From assembly GCA_021767625.1 (NCBI GenBank), contig JAASTB010000086.1, positions 1-8,022 on the forward strand: a stretch of DNA of 8,022 bases. The letters are read 5' to 3'. Source of the stretch: Wenzhouxiangella sp. (GTDB taxonomy: Bacteria; Pseudomonadota; Gammaproteobacteria; Xanthomonadales; Wenzhouxiangellaceae). Numbering within the stretch: position 1 is the stretch's first letter; every line of letters starts with the position of its first letter. The notes under the pieces were generated by a model. That model ran no database searches. It had not been told where the DNA came from and saw nothing but the letters and a program-made list of their open reading frames with translations. Made by a program: the position numbers and the translations under genes. Shown here one piece after another: positions 1 through 8,022 of the stretch.

Positions 1-1857
1 GTCCTCCAGGGGCTCGAGCCGGTCCGTCGCCGGCCCGGGATGTACACCGACACCGCCCGGCCCAACCACCTGGTCGCCGAAGTGGTCGACAACGCCGTCG
101 ACGAGGCCCTGGCCGGACACGCCAAGCATATCGAAGTGGTCCTGCACGAGGACGGCTCGGTCGAGGTCACCGACGACGGCCGCGGCATGCCGGTCGATCC
201 GCACCCCGAACACAAGCTGCCCGGCGTGGAACTGATCCTCACGCGCCTGCACGCAGGCGGCAAGTTCTCGGGCAAGAACTACAAGTTCTCCGGCGGCCTG
301 CACGGCGTCGGGGTCTCGGTGGTCAATGCCCTTTCGAAGCGGCTCGTCTGCCGCATCAAGCGCAACGGGGAAGAACACGAGATCGCCTTTGCCGGCGGCG
401 AGACCGACAAGCCGCTGACCGTCGTCGACTCGGTGGGCAAGCGCAATACCGGCACGAAAGTGCATTTCTGGCCCGATCCGCAGTATTTCGACTCGCCCAA
501 CATCTCGCGCCCCAGGCTCAAGCACCTGCTCAAGGCCAAGGCCATCCTCTGCCCCGGCCTGGAAGTCAGACTCGACGACCGCGCCAACAAGGAAACCGAG
601 ACCTGGCAGTTCGAGGACGGGTTGACCGACTACCTCACCGAAAGCCTCGAAGGCCTCGACCGCGTGCCCGAACAGCCCTTCACCGGCGAGTTTTCCGGCG
701 CCGACCAGGAGGCCGAATGGGCACTGAGCTGGGTGCCAGAGGGCGAGCTGGTCCAGGAATCCTACGTCAACCTGATTCCGACGCCGGCCGGCGGCACGCA
801 CACCAACGGCCTGCGCACCGGCCTGATCGAGGCCCTGCGCGAATTCTGCGAGATACGCAGCCTGCTGCCTCGCGGCGTCAAGCTGGCCCCCGAGGACGTC
901 TGGGAAAGGCTGAGTTTCCTGCTGTCGATCAAACTCGAAGACCCGCAGTTCTCCGGCCAGACGAAGGAGCGCCTGTCTTCGCGATCGGCGGCGAGCTTCG
1001 TCTCCGGCGTGGTCAAGGACGCCTTCGCGCTGTGGCTGAACAAGCACGTCAGCGACGGCGAAGTGATCGCCAAGCTCGCCATCGACAACGCGCTCAAGCG
1101 CCAGAAGGCGCGCAAGAAAGTGGCCCGCCGCAAGGTCACCGCCGGCCCCGCCCTGCCGGGCAAGCTGGCCGACTGCGCCTCGACCGATCTCGAGGAAACC
1201 GAACTGTTCCTGGTCGAGGGCGACTCGGCCGGCGGCAGCGCCAAGCAGGCCCGCAACCGCGAATTCCAGGCAATCATGCCGCTGCGGGGCAAGATCCTGA
1301 ACACCTGGGAGACCGATCCCGCCCAGGTGCTGCAATCGCAGGAAGTCCACGACCTGGCCATCGCCATCGGCGTCGACCCCAGCTCCGACGACCTGACCAA
1401 GCTGCGCTACGGCAAGGTCATCATCCTGGCCGACGCCGACTCCGACGGACTGCACATCGCCACCCTGCTCTCGGCGCTGTTCCTGAAACACTTCCGGCCG
1501 CTGGTCGACGCCGGCCGCGTGTTCGTCGCCATGCCGCCGTTGTATCGGATCGACGTGGGCAAGCAGACGCACTATGCGCTGGACCGCGAGGAACGCCAAG
1601 GCATTTACGGCCTCATCGAGGCCGAAAAGCTCAAGGGCAAGGTCACCGAGACCCGCTTCAAGGGGCTGGGCGAGATGAGTCCGCTACAGCTGAGGGAAAC
1701 CACCATCGACCCGGACACCCGCCGCCTGCTGCAGCTGACCGTCGACGACCCCGTCGGCACCGACGCCATCATGGACATGCTGCTGGGCAAGAAACGCGCC
1801 GCCGATCGCCGTGCCTGGCTCGAGGAAAAGGGCAACCTCGCCGAAATCGAGGTTTGA
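1..1857 (+). CDS. parE: DNA topoisomerase IV subunit B (ParE), 5' end outside window
   Basis: This is the ATPase/TOPRIM subunit of topoisomerase IV, which works with ParC to decatenate daughter chromosomes. The reading frame is open from base 1. The residues before the ATG at base 40 (GLEPVRRRPGMYTD) match the conserved ParE N-terminus, so that ATG is internal and roughly 10-15 residues lie upstream of the window. Numbering from base 1, visible motifs are the GHKL ATPase E27 and N31 (EVVDN), DDGRGMP near 58-64, GGLHGVG near 94-100 and QTKERLSSR. The TOPRIM domain has EGDSAGG (E406) and DADSDG (478-483), followed by RFKGLGEM. The C-terminus, ending LAEIEV, is ParE-like, and the GyrB-specific insertion of enteric bacteria is absent. 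The 618 visible residues fit the family length of about 630. The gene ends 42 bases before msrB with no clear terminator between them. Identity is very secure. Confidence 0.97.
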   Translation, partial: VLQGLEPVRRRPGMYTDTARPNHLVAEVVDNAVDEALAGHAKHIEVVLHEDGSVEVTDDGRGMPVDPHPEHKLPGVELILTRLHAGGKFSGKNYKFSGGLHGVGVSVVNALSKRLVCRIKRNGEEHEIAFAGGETDKPLTVVDSVGKRNTGTKVHFWPDPQYFDSPNISRPRLKHLLKAKAILCPGLEVRLDDRANKETETWQFEDGLTDYLTESLEGLDRVPEQPFTGEFSGADQEAEWALSWVPEGELVQESYVNLIPTPAGGTHTNGLRTGLIEALREFCEIRSLLPRGVKLAPEDVWERLSFLLSIKLEDPQFSGQTKERLSSRSAASFVSGVVKDAFALWLNKHVSDGEVIAKLAIDNALKRQKARKKVARRKVTAGPALPGKLADCASTDLEETELFLVEGDSAGGSAKQARNREFQAIMPLRGKILNTWETDPAQVLQSQEVHDLAIAIGVDPSSDDLTKLRYGKVIILADADSDGLHIATLLSALFLKHFRPLVDAGRVFVAMPPLYRIDVGKQTHYALDREERQGIYGLIEAEKLKGKVTETRFKGLGEMSPLQLRETTIDPDTRRLLQLTVDDPVGTDAIMDMLLGKKRAADRRAWLEEKGNLAEIEV

Positions 1858-1860
1858 GCC

Positions 1861-1899
1861 TTGACGAACTCCTGACGTCGGATCTGATCCAATCCGGGT
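1861..1899 (+). promoter_or_regulatory. Possible msrB promoter giving a near-leaderless transcript
   Basis: The parE-msrB gap contains TTGACG (1861-1866), five of six matches to a sigma-70 -35 box. Sixteen bases later comes TCTGAT (1883-1888), four of six matches to a -10 box. A start site six to twelve bases further on would fall at about 1894-1900, at or just before the msrB ATG. The same stretch holds a perfect 5-base dyad, GGATC-T-GATCC (1880-1890), over the -10 region. No Shine-Dalgarno sequence precedes the ATG at 1900. The alternative is simple read-through from parE. This is inference from short motifs. Confidence 0.3.
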
Positions 1900-2457
1900 A
1901 TGAAGACGTCAATCCGCAATTCCTCTCGCAGGCGCCTGCTGGGGCTGGCGGCGGGATCGCTGCCGCTGCTCTGGCTCGGCGGCCTGCCCACTCGCAGCCT
2001 TGCAGGAGAGCCCATGTCTTCGCTACCGATGTCGTTCGAACCGCTCGAACTCGATGACGCGCGCTGGCGCGAGATTCTCACGCCGGACGAATACCGGGTG
2101 CTTCGTCGCGAAGCGACCGAGCGCTCGGGCTCGAGCCCGCTCAACGAGGAGAAGCGCGCCGGCACCTACGTCTGCGCCGGCTGCAACCTGGCGCTGTTCT
2201 CCAGCGAGCACAAGTTCGAGTCCGGTACCGGCTGGCCCAGCTTCTACCAGCCCATTCACCCGGACCACATCGGCACCAGGAAGGACTTTCGCCTGATCTG
2301 GCCGCGCACCGAATACCACTGTGCGCGCTGTGGCGGCCACCAGGGGCACGTTTTCGACGACGGTCCGCAGCCGACCGGCAAGCGCTGGTGCAACAACGGC
2401 GCCGCACTGGACTTCGTGCCCGAAGGCGAGGACCTGCCCGAGCTGAGGGCGTCATGA
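1900..2457 (+). CDS. msrB: Peptide-methionine (R)-S-oxide reductase MsrB, Tat-exported
   Basis: MsrB reduces the R form of methionine sulfoxide in proteins. The 185-residue product begins with a Tat-type signal peptide: SRRRLLG at 9-15, a hydrophobic stretch at 16-30 and likely cleavage after S-L-A (33-35). Export points to the periplasm. The SelR domain runs from about 51 to 175. It has zinc ligands C92/C95 (CAGC) and C141/C144 (CARC), GWPSF at 111-115, GHVF at 149-152 and catalytic C164 in KRWCNNGAALDF. These five are the only cysteines. The position before GWPSF that holds the resolving cysteine in many MsrBs is Thr110, so recycling must differ. A tight zinc site fits Tat export of a folded protein. 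The stop overlaps the msrA start (ATGA), so the two are cotranslated. An in-frame stop at 1885 limits the start to 1900. A second start at 2014 has a much better ribosome site (see separate entry). Confidence 0.93.
   Translation: MKTSIRNSSRRRLLGLAAGSLPLLWLGGLPTRSLAGEPMSSLPMSFEPLELDDARWREILTPDEYRVLRREATERSGSSPLNEEKRAGTYVCAGCNLALFSSEHKFESGTGWPSFYQPIHPDHIGTRKDFRLIWPRTEYHCARCGGHQGHVFDDGPQPTGKRWCNNGAALDFVPEGEDLPELRAS
2004..2016 (+). promoter_or_regulatory. Internal ribosome binding site and second start in msrB
   Basis: AGGAGAG (2004-2010) lies 5 bases (counted from AGGAG) before an in-frame ATG at 2014 (Met39). This is one of the strongest Shine-Dalgarno matches in the window, whereas the upstream start at 1900 has none. 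Starting at Met39 would skip the Tat signal peptide and give a 147-residue cytoplasmic enzyme with the whole catalytic domain. It may be a second product, or the match may be accidental within the codons of the signal peptide cleavage region. Confidence 0.45.
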
Positions 2458-3083
2458 GCCGCCCGGCCCTTCGATCCGCGCTCGCCCTGGCGGCCTTGGG
2501 CCTGGCCCTGGCCCTGGCCCTGGCGTCGAGTCTGGCGGCCGCGCAGTCCGAAGAAGGTCTCGAGCGCGCCACCTTCGCCGGCGGCTGCTTCTGGTGCATG
2601 GAACCGCCCTACGACAAGATCGACGGCGTGATCGAGACCATCTCCGGATTCAGCGGGGGTCACGTAGTCGATCCGTCCTACGAGCAGGTGACTCGCGGCG
2701 GCACCGGGCATCTCGAAGTCGTGCAGGTCGTCTACGACCCCGAAAAGGTCGGCTACGAGACGCTGCTTGACGTCTACTGGCGCAACGTCGACCCCTTCGA
2801 CGGCGGCGGCCAGTTCTGCGATCGCGGCGAAAGCTACCGGCCGGCGATCTTCGTGCAGGGCGAAGAGCAGGAGCGCCTGGCCCGCCAAAGCCTGCGCGAC
2901 TTGCAGGCGCGCTTCGAGCAGGCGATCGAAGTCACCATCGAGCCGTTCGAGGCCTTCTACGCGGCCGAGGACTACCACCAGAACTACTACGACGAGAACC
3001 CGATCCGCTACAAGTACTACCGCTGGCGCTGCGGCCGCGACGACCGGCTCGAGGAAGTCTGGGGCGATCGCGCCGGCGGCTGA
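2454..3083 (+). CDS. msrA: Peptide-methionine (S)-S-oxide reductase MsrA, Sec-exported
   Basis: MsrA reduces the S form of methionine sulfoxide, complementing MsrB. I choose the ATG at 2454, which overlaps the msrB stop and has GAGGG at 2445-2449. It gives 209 residues beginning with a Sec signal peptide (hydrophobic 8-29, cleavage after AAA at 28-30). The MsrA domain follows: GCFWC with catalytic C45 and F46/W47, Y76, E88 in GHLEVV, then D123 and Y128 in CDRGESYRP. The C-terminus has YYRWRCGRD with C193, the likely resolving cysteine. C48 and C122 are extra cysteines; the GGQFCDRG variant is familiar among bacterial MsrAs. Four tandem hexamers encode the signal core. MsrB and MsrA probably act together in the periplasm, needing an electron donor such as a DsbD-linked thioredoxin that is not in this window. 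The reading frame extends upstream to 2388, but that extension lies inside msrB and would spoil the signal peptide. Confidence 0.95.
   Translation: MSRPALRSALALAALGLALALALASSLAAAQSEEGLERATFAGGCFWCMEPPYDKIDGVIETISGFSGGHVVDPSYEQVTRGGTGHLEVVQVVYDPEKVGYETLLDVYWRNVDPFDGGGQFCDRGESYRPAIFVQGEEQERLARQSLRDLQARFEQAIEVTIEPFEAFYAAEDYHQNYYDENPIRYKYYRWRCGRDDRLEEVWGDRAGG
2501..2524 (+). repeat. Tandem hexamer (CCTGGC)x4 in the msrA signal sequence
   Basis: Four perfect tandem copies of CCTGGC occur here, with degenerate copies just upstream (2484-2500). They encode an alternating Leu-Ala run in the hydrophobic core of the MsrA signal peptide. The unit is six bases, so slippage would add or remove Leu-Ala pairs without shifting the frame. 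Such repeats also arise simply from Leu/Ala-rich signal peptides in GC-rich genomes. Confidence 0.85.
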
Positions 3084-3101
3084 AGGCTCGTCCGGCCCAT
3101 C

Positions 3102-3117
3102 CGTGACTTTCTTCACA
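3102..3117 (+). promoter_or_regulatory. CRP-family operator candidate upstream of the M16 peptidase
   Basis: CGTGA-CTTTCT-TCACA matches the CRP/Vfr/Clp consensus TGTGA-N6-TCACA at nine of ten positions. It lies in the 105-base gap between msrA and the M16 gene, centred between bases 3109 and 3110. A weak -10 candidate, CATGAT (3140-3145), would put transcription start near 3151-3152. The site would then be at about -41.5 to -42.5, a classic activator position. The same half-sites occur at 6705-6720. The regulator is not in the window. Confidence 0.5.
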
Positions 3118-3176
3118 CGTGACGGCGTCGTCATTAGGGCATGATGGTCGGTTCATCGATCTTTCCCCAAAAAGAC

Positions 3177-3188
3177 GGAGACAGCTCC
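3177..3188 (+). promoter_or_regulatory. Ribosome binding site fixing the M16 peptidase start
   Basis: GGAG at 3177-3180 is followed by an 8-base spacer and then the ATG at 3189. This decides between 3189 and an in-frame ATG at 3141. The upstream one has no such site, lies over the candidate -10 region, and would add 16 residues before a well-formed signal peptide. Confidence 0.75.
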
Positions 3189-5963
<2,775 letters not shown>

Positions 5964-5972
5964 GTGACCACT

Positions 5973-6000
5973 CCGGCGGCGTCCAGGAGGGCGCCGCCGG
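5973..6000 (+). promoter_or_regulatory. GC-only hairpin with Shine-Dalgarno sequence in its loop
   Basis: The arms CCGGCGGCG (5973-5981) and CGCCGCCGG (5992-6000) pair perfectly over nine G:C pairs around a 10-base loop, TCCAGGAGGG. The loop contains AGGAGG (5985-5990), the only good ribosome site for the acyltransferase, whose ATG at 6007 is 16 bases beyond it. No T-run follows, so it is not a standard intrinsic terminator. It starts nine bases after the peptidase stop codon, close enough for a terminating ribosome to disturb it. A role in translational coupling or attenuation is inferred. Confidence 0.6.
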
Positions 6001-6006
6001 GGTATC

Positions 6007-6666
6007 ATGCGCGGCATCATGTTTCGCCGCATCATCCTTCCCCGACTGGTCTACGCCGTCTATCGCAGTCTCAGCGCGACCTGGCGCCTGCGTCGCCACG
6101 AACCGCCCGAGATGGTGGCTCGCCTCGAGGCCGGCCAGCCCTTCGTCGTCGCCATGTGGCACGGCGACGAACTGGGCCTGGTCTGCTTCTCCCGCTACTA
6201 CCACCTGGCCACCATGGCCTCGTGGAGCAAGGACGGGGAGTTGATGAACTACGTCCTGCGCAAGTTCGGCTTCGAGACGGCGCGCGGGTCCTCCAGCCGG
6301 GGCGGATCGGGCGCACTCCGCGGACTGATGCGCCTGGCCCGCAAGGGCTGGTCGCCGGTCATCGCAGTCGACGGCCCGCGCGGGCCGGTGCACAAGGCAA
6401 AGCCCGGCGTGCTCGAGCTGGCCCGGGTCACCGGCCTGCCGGTTTTCCCCTGCGCCATGGCCTGCAGCCGGCATATTCCCCTGCATCGCTCCTGGGACCT
6501 GACCGACCTGCCCAAGCCCTTCGCCAAGGTGCTGATCTACTGGGGCGAGCCCATCATCGTCGATCGCGAAGGCGATGCCCGCTCTCCCGAAATGACACAG
6601 TACCTGGAAGACGCCATTAACCGCTGCCGCCGCGAAGGGCGGGAACTGCTGCCCCGACTGGACTGA
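6007..6666 (+). CDS. DUF374-family lysophospholipid acyltransferase-like protein
   Basis: The 219-residue product belongs to the DUF374 branch of the lysophospholipid acyltransferase superfamily, distantly related to LpxL-type lipid A acyltransferases. Family motifs appear in order: MWHG (50-53), SWSKDGEL (72-79), RGSSSRGG (93-100), VDGPRGP (121-127), PGVLELA (133-139) and a C-terminal WGEPI (179-183). The basic, hydrophobic N-terminus (FRRIILPRLVYAVYRSL) suggests a membrane-associated protein facing the cytoplasm. Family members are thought to transfer acyl chains to lipid A or other envelope lipids; the exact substrate cannot be read from sequence. The start at 6007 is the nearest to AGGAGG (5985-5990). 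A second ATG at 6019 gives a protein four residues shorter, and the two ATGs sit in a repeated ATCATG. The gene follows the M16 gene by 43 bases and may be cotranscribed. The family call is firm, the substrate is not. Confidence 0.9.
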   Translation: MRGIMFRRIILPRLVYAVYRSLSATWRLRRHEPPEMVARLEAGQPFVVAMWHGDELGLVCFSRYYHLATMASWSKDGELMNYVLRKFGFETARGSSSRGGSGALRGLMRLARKGWSPVIAVDGPRGPVHKAKPGVLELARVTGLPVFPCAMACSRHIPLHRSWDLTDLPKPFAKVLIYWGEPIIVDREGDARSPEMTQYLEDAINRCRREGRELLPRLD

Positions 6667-6704
6667 ACCGCCCACGGCTCGCCGTCTCAGCAAGCGGGCC
6701 GATT

Positions 6705-6720
6705 CGTGAAACCACTCACA
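6705..6720 (+). promoter_or_regulatory. CRP-family operator candidate upstream of the PAS gene
   Basis: CGTGA-AACCAC-TCACA has exactly the same half-sites as the site before the M16 gene and matches the CRP/Vfr/Clp consensus at nine of ten positions. Its centre lies between 6712 and 6713. If TATCTT (6762-6767) is the -10 box, transcription would start near 6774 and the site would be at -61.5, the standard class I activator position. The best -35 at the right distance, CTGCCA (6738-6743), is poor, as is usual at activated promoters. Confidence 0.5.
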
Positions 6721-6754
6721 GCCCCGCCACACCGCGACTGCCACGCGGCGCGAC

Positions 6755-6770
6755 GGCATGATATCTTGCC
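6755..6770. promoter_or_regulatory. 16-base near-palindrome overlapping a -10 candidate
   Basis: GGCATGATATCTTGCC is a dyad with a single T:T mismatch in each half: GGCA and GAT pair with ATC and TGCC. It overlaps TATCTT (6762-6767), the best -10 candidate in the gap. A dyad here could be a repressor operator, or it could be chance. GCATGATA within it also occurs as its reverse complement, TATCATGC, at 6003-6010 before the acyltransferase. Confidence 0.35.
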
Positions 6771-6815
6771 GAGACTGCAATTCGTCCTTCACAACAGCAA
6801 GGGGTTCAATCGGTG

Positions 6816-6902
6816 ATGAGCGCATCGCCTGCACGATCCGTCAGGCGCGGTCGTCCCGTGGCCCGGATCTCGCCGGTACGCCTTCCGAATCCATCGACAT
6901 GA
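6816..6902 (+). CDS. Possible 28-residue leader peptide coupled to the PAS gene
   Basis: A short ORF starts at ATG 6816, or at the adjacent GTG 6813, after AAGGGG (6799-6804). The spacing is 8 bases to the GTG and 11 to the ATG. It encodes a 28-residue peptide with six arginines and five prolines, and resembles no family I know. Its stop TGA (6900-6902) overlaps the ATG of the PAS gene (6899-6901) as ATGA. The PAS start itself has no Shine-Dalgarno sequence, so reinitiation after this ORF could be how it is translated. An alternative is that an indel separates the true N-terminus of the PAS protein from its body. Function is inferred from arrangement only. Confidence 0.35.
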   Translation: MSASPARSVRRGRPVARISPVRLPNPST

Positions 6903-8022
6903 ATAACGGTCCCGGCAGCGTCTTCGAAAACAACTATTCGGTCATGTTGCTGCTCGACCCCAGCGACGGACGGATCGTGGACGCCAACCCGGCCGCGGCC
7001 CGCTTCTACGGCTGGTCGCGCGAGACCCTGCGGAACATGCGGATTTCGCAGATCAACCTGCTCGACGACGCCGAGATCCGCCGCCGCATGGAAGAGGCGC
7101 GCCAGGCCCGGAGAAATTCCTTCCTGTTCCGGCATCGCACCGCCGACGGCTCGGTGCGCGATGTCCAGGTCAACAGCGGCCTGATCGACCACAACGGTCG
7201 CAAGCTGCTCTACTCCATCATCCAGGACGCGGGGGAATACCTGGCCACGCTGCGCGCGCTGGAAAAGAGCGAACACAAGTTCCAGCAGGTCATCGAGACT
7301 GCACCCGACGCCATCTTCATCCATTGCGACCTGACCTTCGGCTACGCCAATCACCAGACGGCCCGTCTGCTCGGCATCGACGACGAGAAGTCGCTGCTCG
7401 GTCAGCCAGTGCTCGAATACGTGCATCCGGATTTTCGCGACCTCGCCCGCTCGCGCATCTCGCAGATGGCCGACACCGGCGACGGCGCGCCGCCCGTGGA
7501 GGTCGACATGCTGCACGCCGACGGCAGCATCATCCACGTTGAAGTCTCTTCGGTGCCGATCGAGCACGAAGGCCGCGAAGGTATCCTCGTCATCGCCCGC
7601 GACATCACGCTCAGGCGAAAGGGAATCGAGCGCCTTCGTTTGTCGGCCACGGTGTTCGAGAACACCGGCGAAGGCATCATCATCACCGACCAGGACAGCC
7701 GCATCGTCGGCGTCAACCGGGCCTTCTCGCGAATCACCGGCTACGCCGAACAGGACGTCCTCGGCCGCAATCCGCGCCTGCTCCAATCGGGTCGGCAGGG
7801 CCGCTCCTTCTATCGGCGGATGTGGAAGACGCTGCAGGAGCGCGGGCGGTGGCAGGGCGAATTGTGGAACCGTCGCAAGGACGGCAGCATCTATCCCCAG
7901 CTGACCCGCATCAACTCGGTCAGCGACGAGCAGGGCGTATTGACGCATTACGTGGCGGTAATCACCGATCTGAGCGAACTGCACAGCTCGCAGCGCAAGA
8001 TCGAGCGGCTCTACTACCACGA
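6899..8022 (+). CDS. Multi-PAS sensor protein, probable GGDEF/EAL enzyme, 3' end outside window
   Basis: The frame is open from 6899 to the window edge, giving 374 codons and no stop. Three PAS domains are visible: PAS1 at about 7-112 (LDPSDGRIVDANPAA), PAS2 at about 127-237 (ETAPDAIFIH, then a PAC segment ending ARDIT) and PAS3 at about 247-358 (FENTGEGIIITD, RITGY, LGRNPRLLQSG, WQGELWNRRKDGS, ending ITDLSE). There is no signal peptide or membrane segment, so it should be cytoplasmic. The final linker (QRKIERLYYH) closely resembles the helix that leads into GGDEF domains as YxDPLTGLPNR in PAS-GGDEF and PAS-GGDEF-EAL proteins. Cyclic-di-GMP synthesis or breakdown is therefore likely but not shown here; a histidine kinase is less likely. 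The start at 6899 lacks a ribosome site but overlaps the stop of a leader ORF. An in-frame ATG at 6758 is the alternative. PAS identity is secure, the output domain inferred. Confidence 0.88.
   Translation, partial: MNNGPGSVFENNYSVMLLLDPSDGRIVDANPAAARFYGWSRETLRNMRISQINLLDDAEIRRRMEEARQARRNSFLFRHRTADGSVRDVQVNSGLIDHNGRKLLYSIIQDAGEYLATLRALEKSEHKFQQVIETAPDAIFIHCDLTFGYANHQTARLLGIDDEKSLLGQPVLEYVHPDFRDLARSRISQMADTGDGAPPVEVDMLHADGSIIHVEVSSVPIEHEGREGILVIARDITLRRKGIERLRLSATVFENTGEGIIITDQDSRIVGVNRAFSRITGYAEQDVLGRNPRLLQSGRQGRSFYRRMWKTLQERGRWQGELWNRRKDGSIYPQLTRINSVSDEQGVLTHYVAVITDLSELHSSQRKIERLYYH

Larger units (their letters stand above)
6667..6898. other. Non-coding leader region before the PAS gene
   Basis: These 232 bases lack a conserved gene. 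Just after the acyltransferase stop there is a short inverted repeat, ACGGC-TC-GCCGT (6674-6685), with no T-run, so no convincing terminator. Then come a CRP-like site (6705-6720), a 16-base dyad overlapping a -10 candidate (6755-6770), an AAGGGG ribosome site (6799-6804) and a 28-codon ORF. The frame of the PAS gene is open back to 6710 with an ATG at 6758, but the extra 47 residues use rare codons (ATA, ACA, AGG) and show no domain. I therefore treat it as leader sequence. Confidence 0.6.

Noticed and set aside
40..42. ATG at 40 as the start of parE
   Set aside because: The in-frame codons upstream encode the conserved GLEPVRRRPG segment, so the gene begins before the window.
717..2057. 446-residue + strand frame across parE and msrB
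   Set aside because: Arg/Pro/Gly-rich translation of the wrong frame of a secure gene, typical of GC-rich DNA.
2388..2453. Upstream start for msrA
   Set aside because: It would add 22 arginine-rich residues lying inside msrB; the ATGA overlap at 2454 is the standard coupled arrangement.
3141..3188. Upstream ATG start for the M16 peptidase
   Set aside because: No ribosome site, it overlaps the likely promoter, and it would place polar residues before a good signal peptide; 3189 has GGAG at 8 bases.
5973..6000. The hairpin as an intrinsic terminator after the M16 gene
   Set aside because: No T-run follows the stem, and the loop holds the next gene's ribosome site.
5964..6620. 218-residue frame starting at GTG directly after the M16 stop
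   Set aside because: Low-complexity product overlapping the DUF374 gene, which carries all family motifs in another frame.
6674..6685. Short inverted repeat after the acyltransferase as a terminator
   Set aside because: Only 4-5 pairs with a tiny loop and no T-run.
6758..6898. N-terminal extension of the PAS protein from ATG 6758
   Set aside because: The 47 extra residues show no domain, use rare codons and overlap the candidate -10 and dyad; kept only as an alternative start.
6806..8020. 404-residue antisense frame under the PAS gene
   Set aside because: The + strand encodes three recognisable PAS domains; the antisense frame is a GC-bias shadow.

Overview
The window comes from a GC-rich proteobacterial chromosome. 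The gene content, the close match of the first gene to gammaproteobacterial ParE, and the strongly acidic secreted peptidase suggest a gammaproteobacterium, perhaps marine or salt-tolerant. I cannot name a genus. All real genes are on the + strand. There are no rRNA or tRNA genes, insertion sequences, CRISPR arrays or phage genes.

Layout. Bases 1-1857 are parE (topoisomerase IV subunit B), cut at its 5' end by the window edge. Bases 1900-3083 are a coupled methionine sulfoxide reductase pair. It consists of a Tat-type MsrB and a Sec-type MsrA that overlap by ATGA. Together they would repair both stereoisomers of methionine sulfoxide in envelope proteins. A 105-base gap (3084-3188) carries a good CRP-like site and precedes a 924-residue exported M16 zinc peptidase (3189-5963). 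A GC-only hairpin with a Shine-Dalgarno sequence in its loop then leads into a DUF374 lipid A/lysophospholipid-type acyltransferase (6007-6666). A 232-base non-coding stretch (6667-6898) holds a second CRP-like site with the same half-sites, a 16-base dyad and a possible 28-codon leader ORF. That ORF's stop overlaps the start of a multi-PAS sensor protein, which runs off the 3' end (6899-8022). The PAS gene is probably a diguanylate cyclase/phosphodiesterase, but its catalytic domain lies outside the window.

How the genes fit together. Apart from housekeeping parE, the theme is envelope maintenance: repair of oxidised exported proteins (MsrB/MsrA), proteolysis (M16), lipid acylation (DUF374) and signal input (PAS protein). 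I see no obviously new multi-gene system. The most interesting signals are regulatory: two CGTGA-N6-TCACA sites in the only two intergenic gaps over 100 bases; a possible second, cytoplasmic start for MsrB; a hairpin with SD in the loop before the acyltransferase; a leader ORF stop-start coupled to the PAS gene; and an in-frame hexamer repeat in the MsrA signal peptide.
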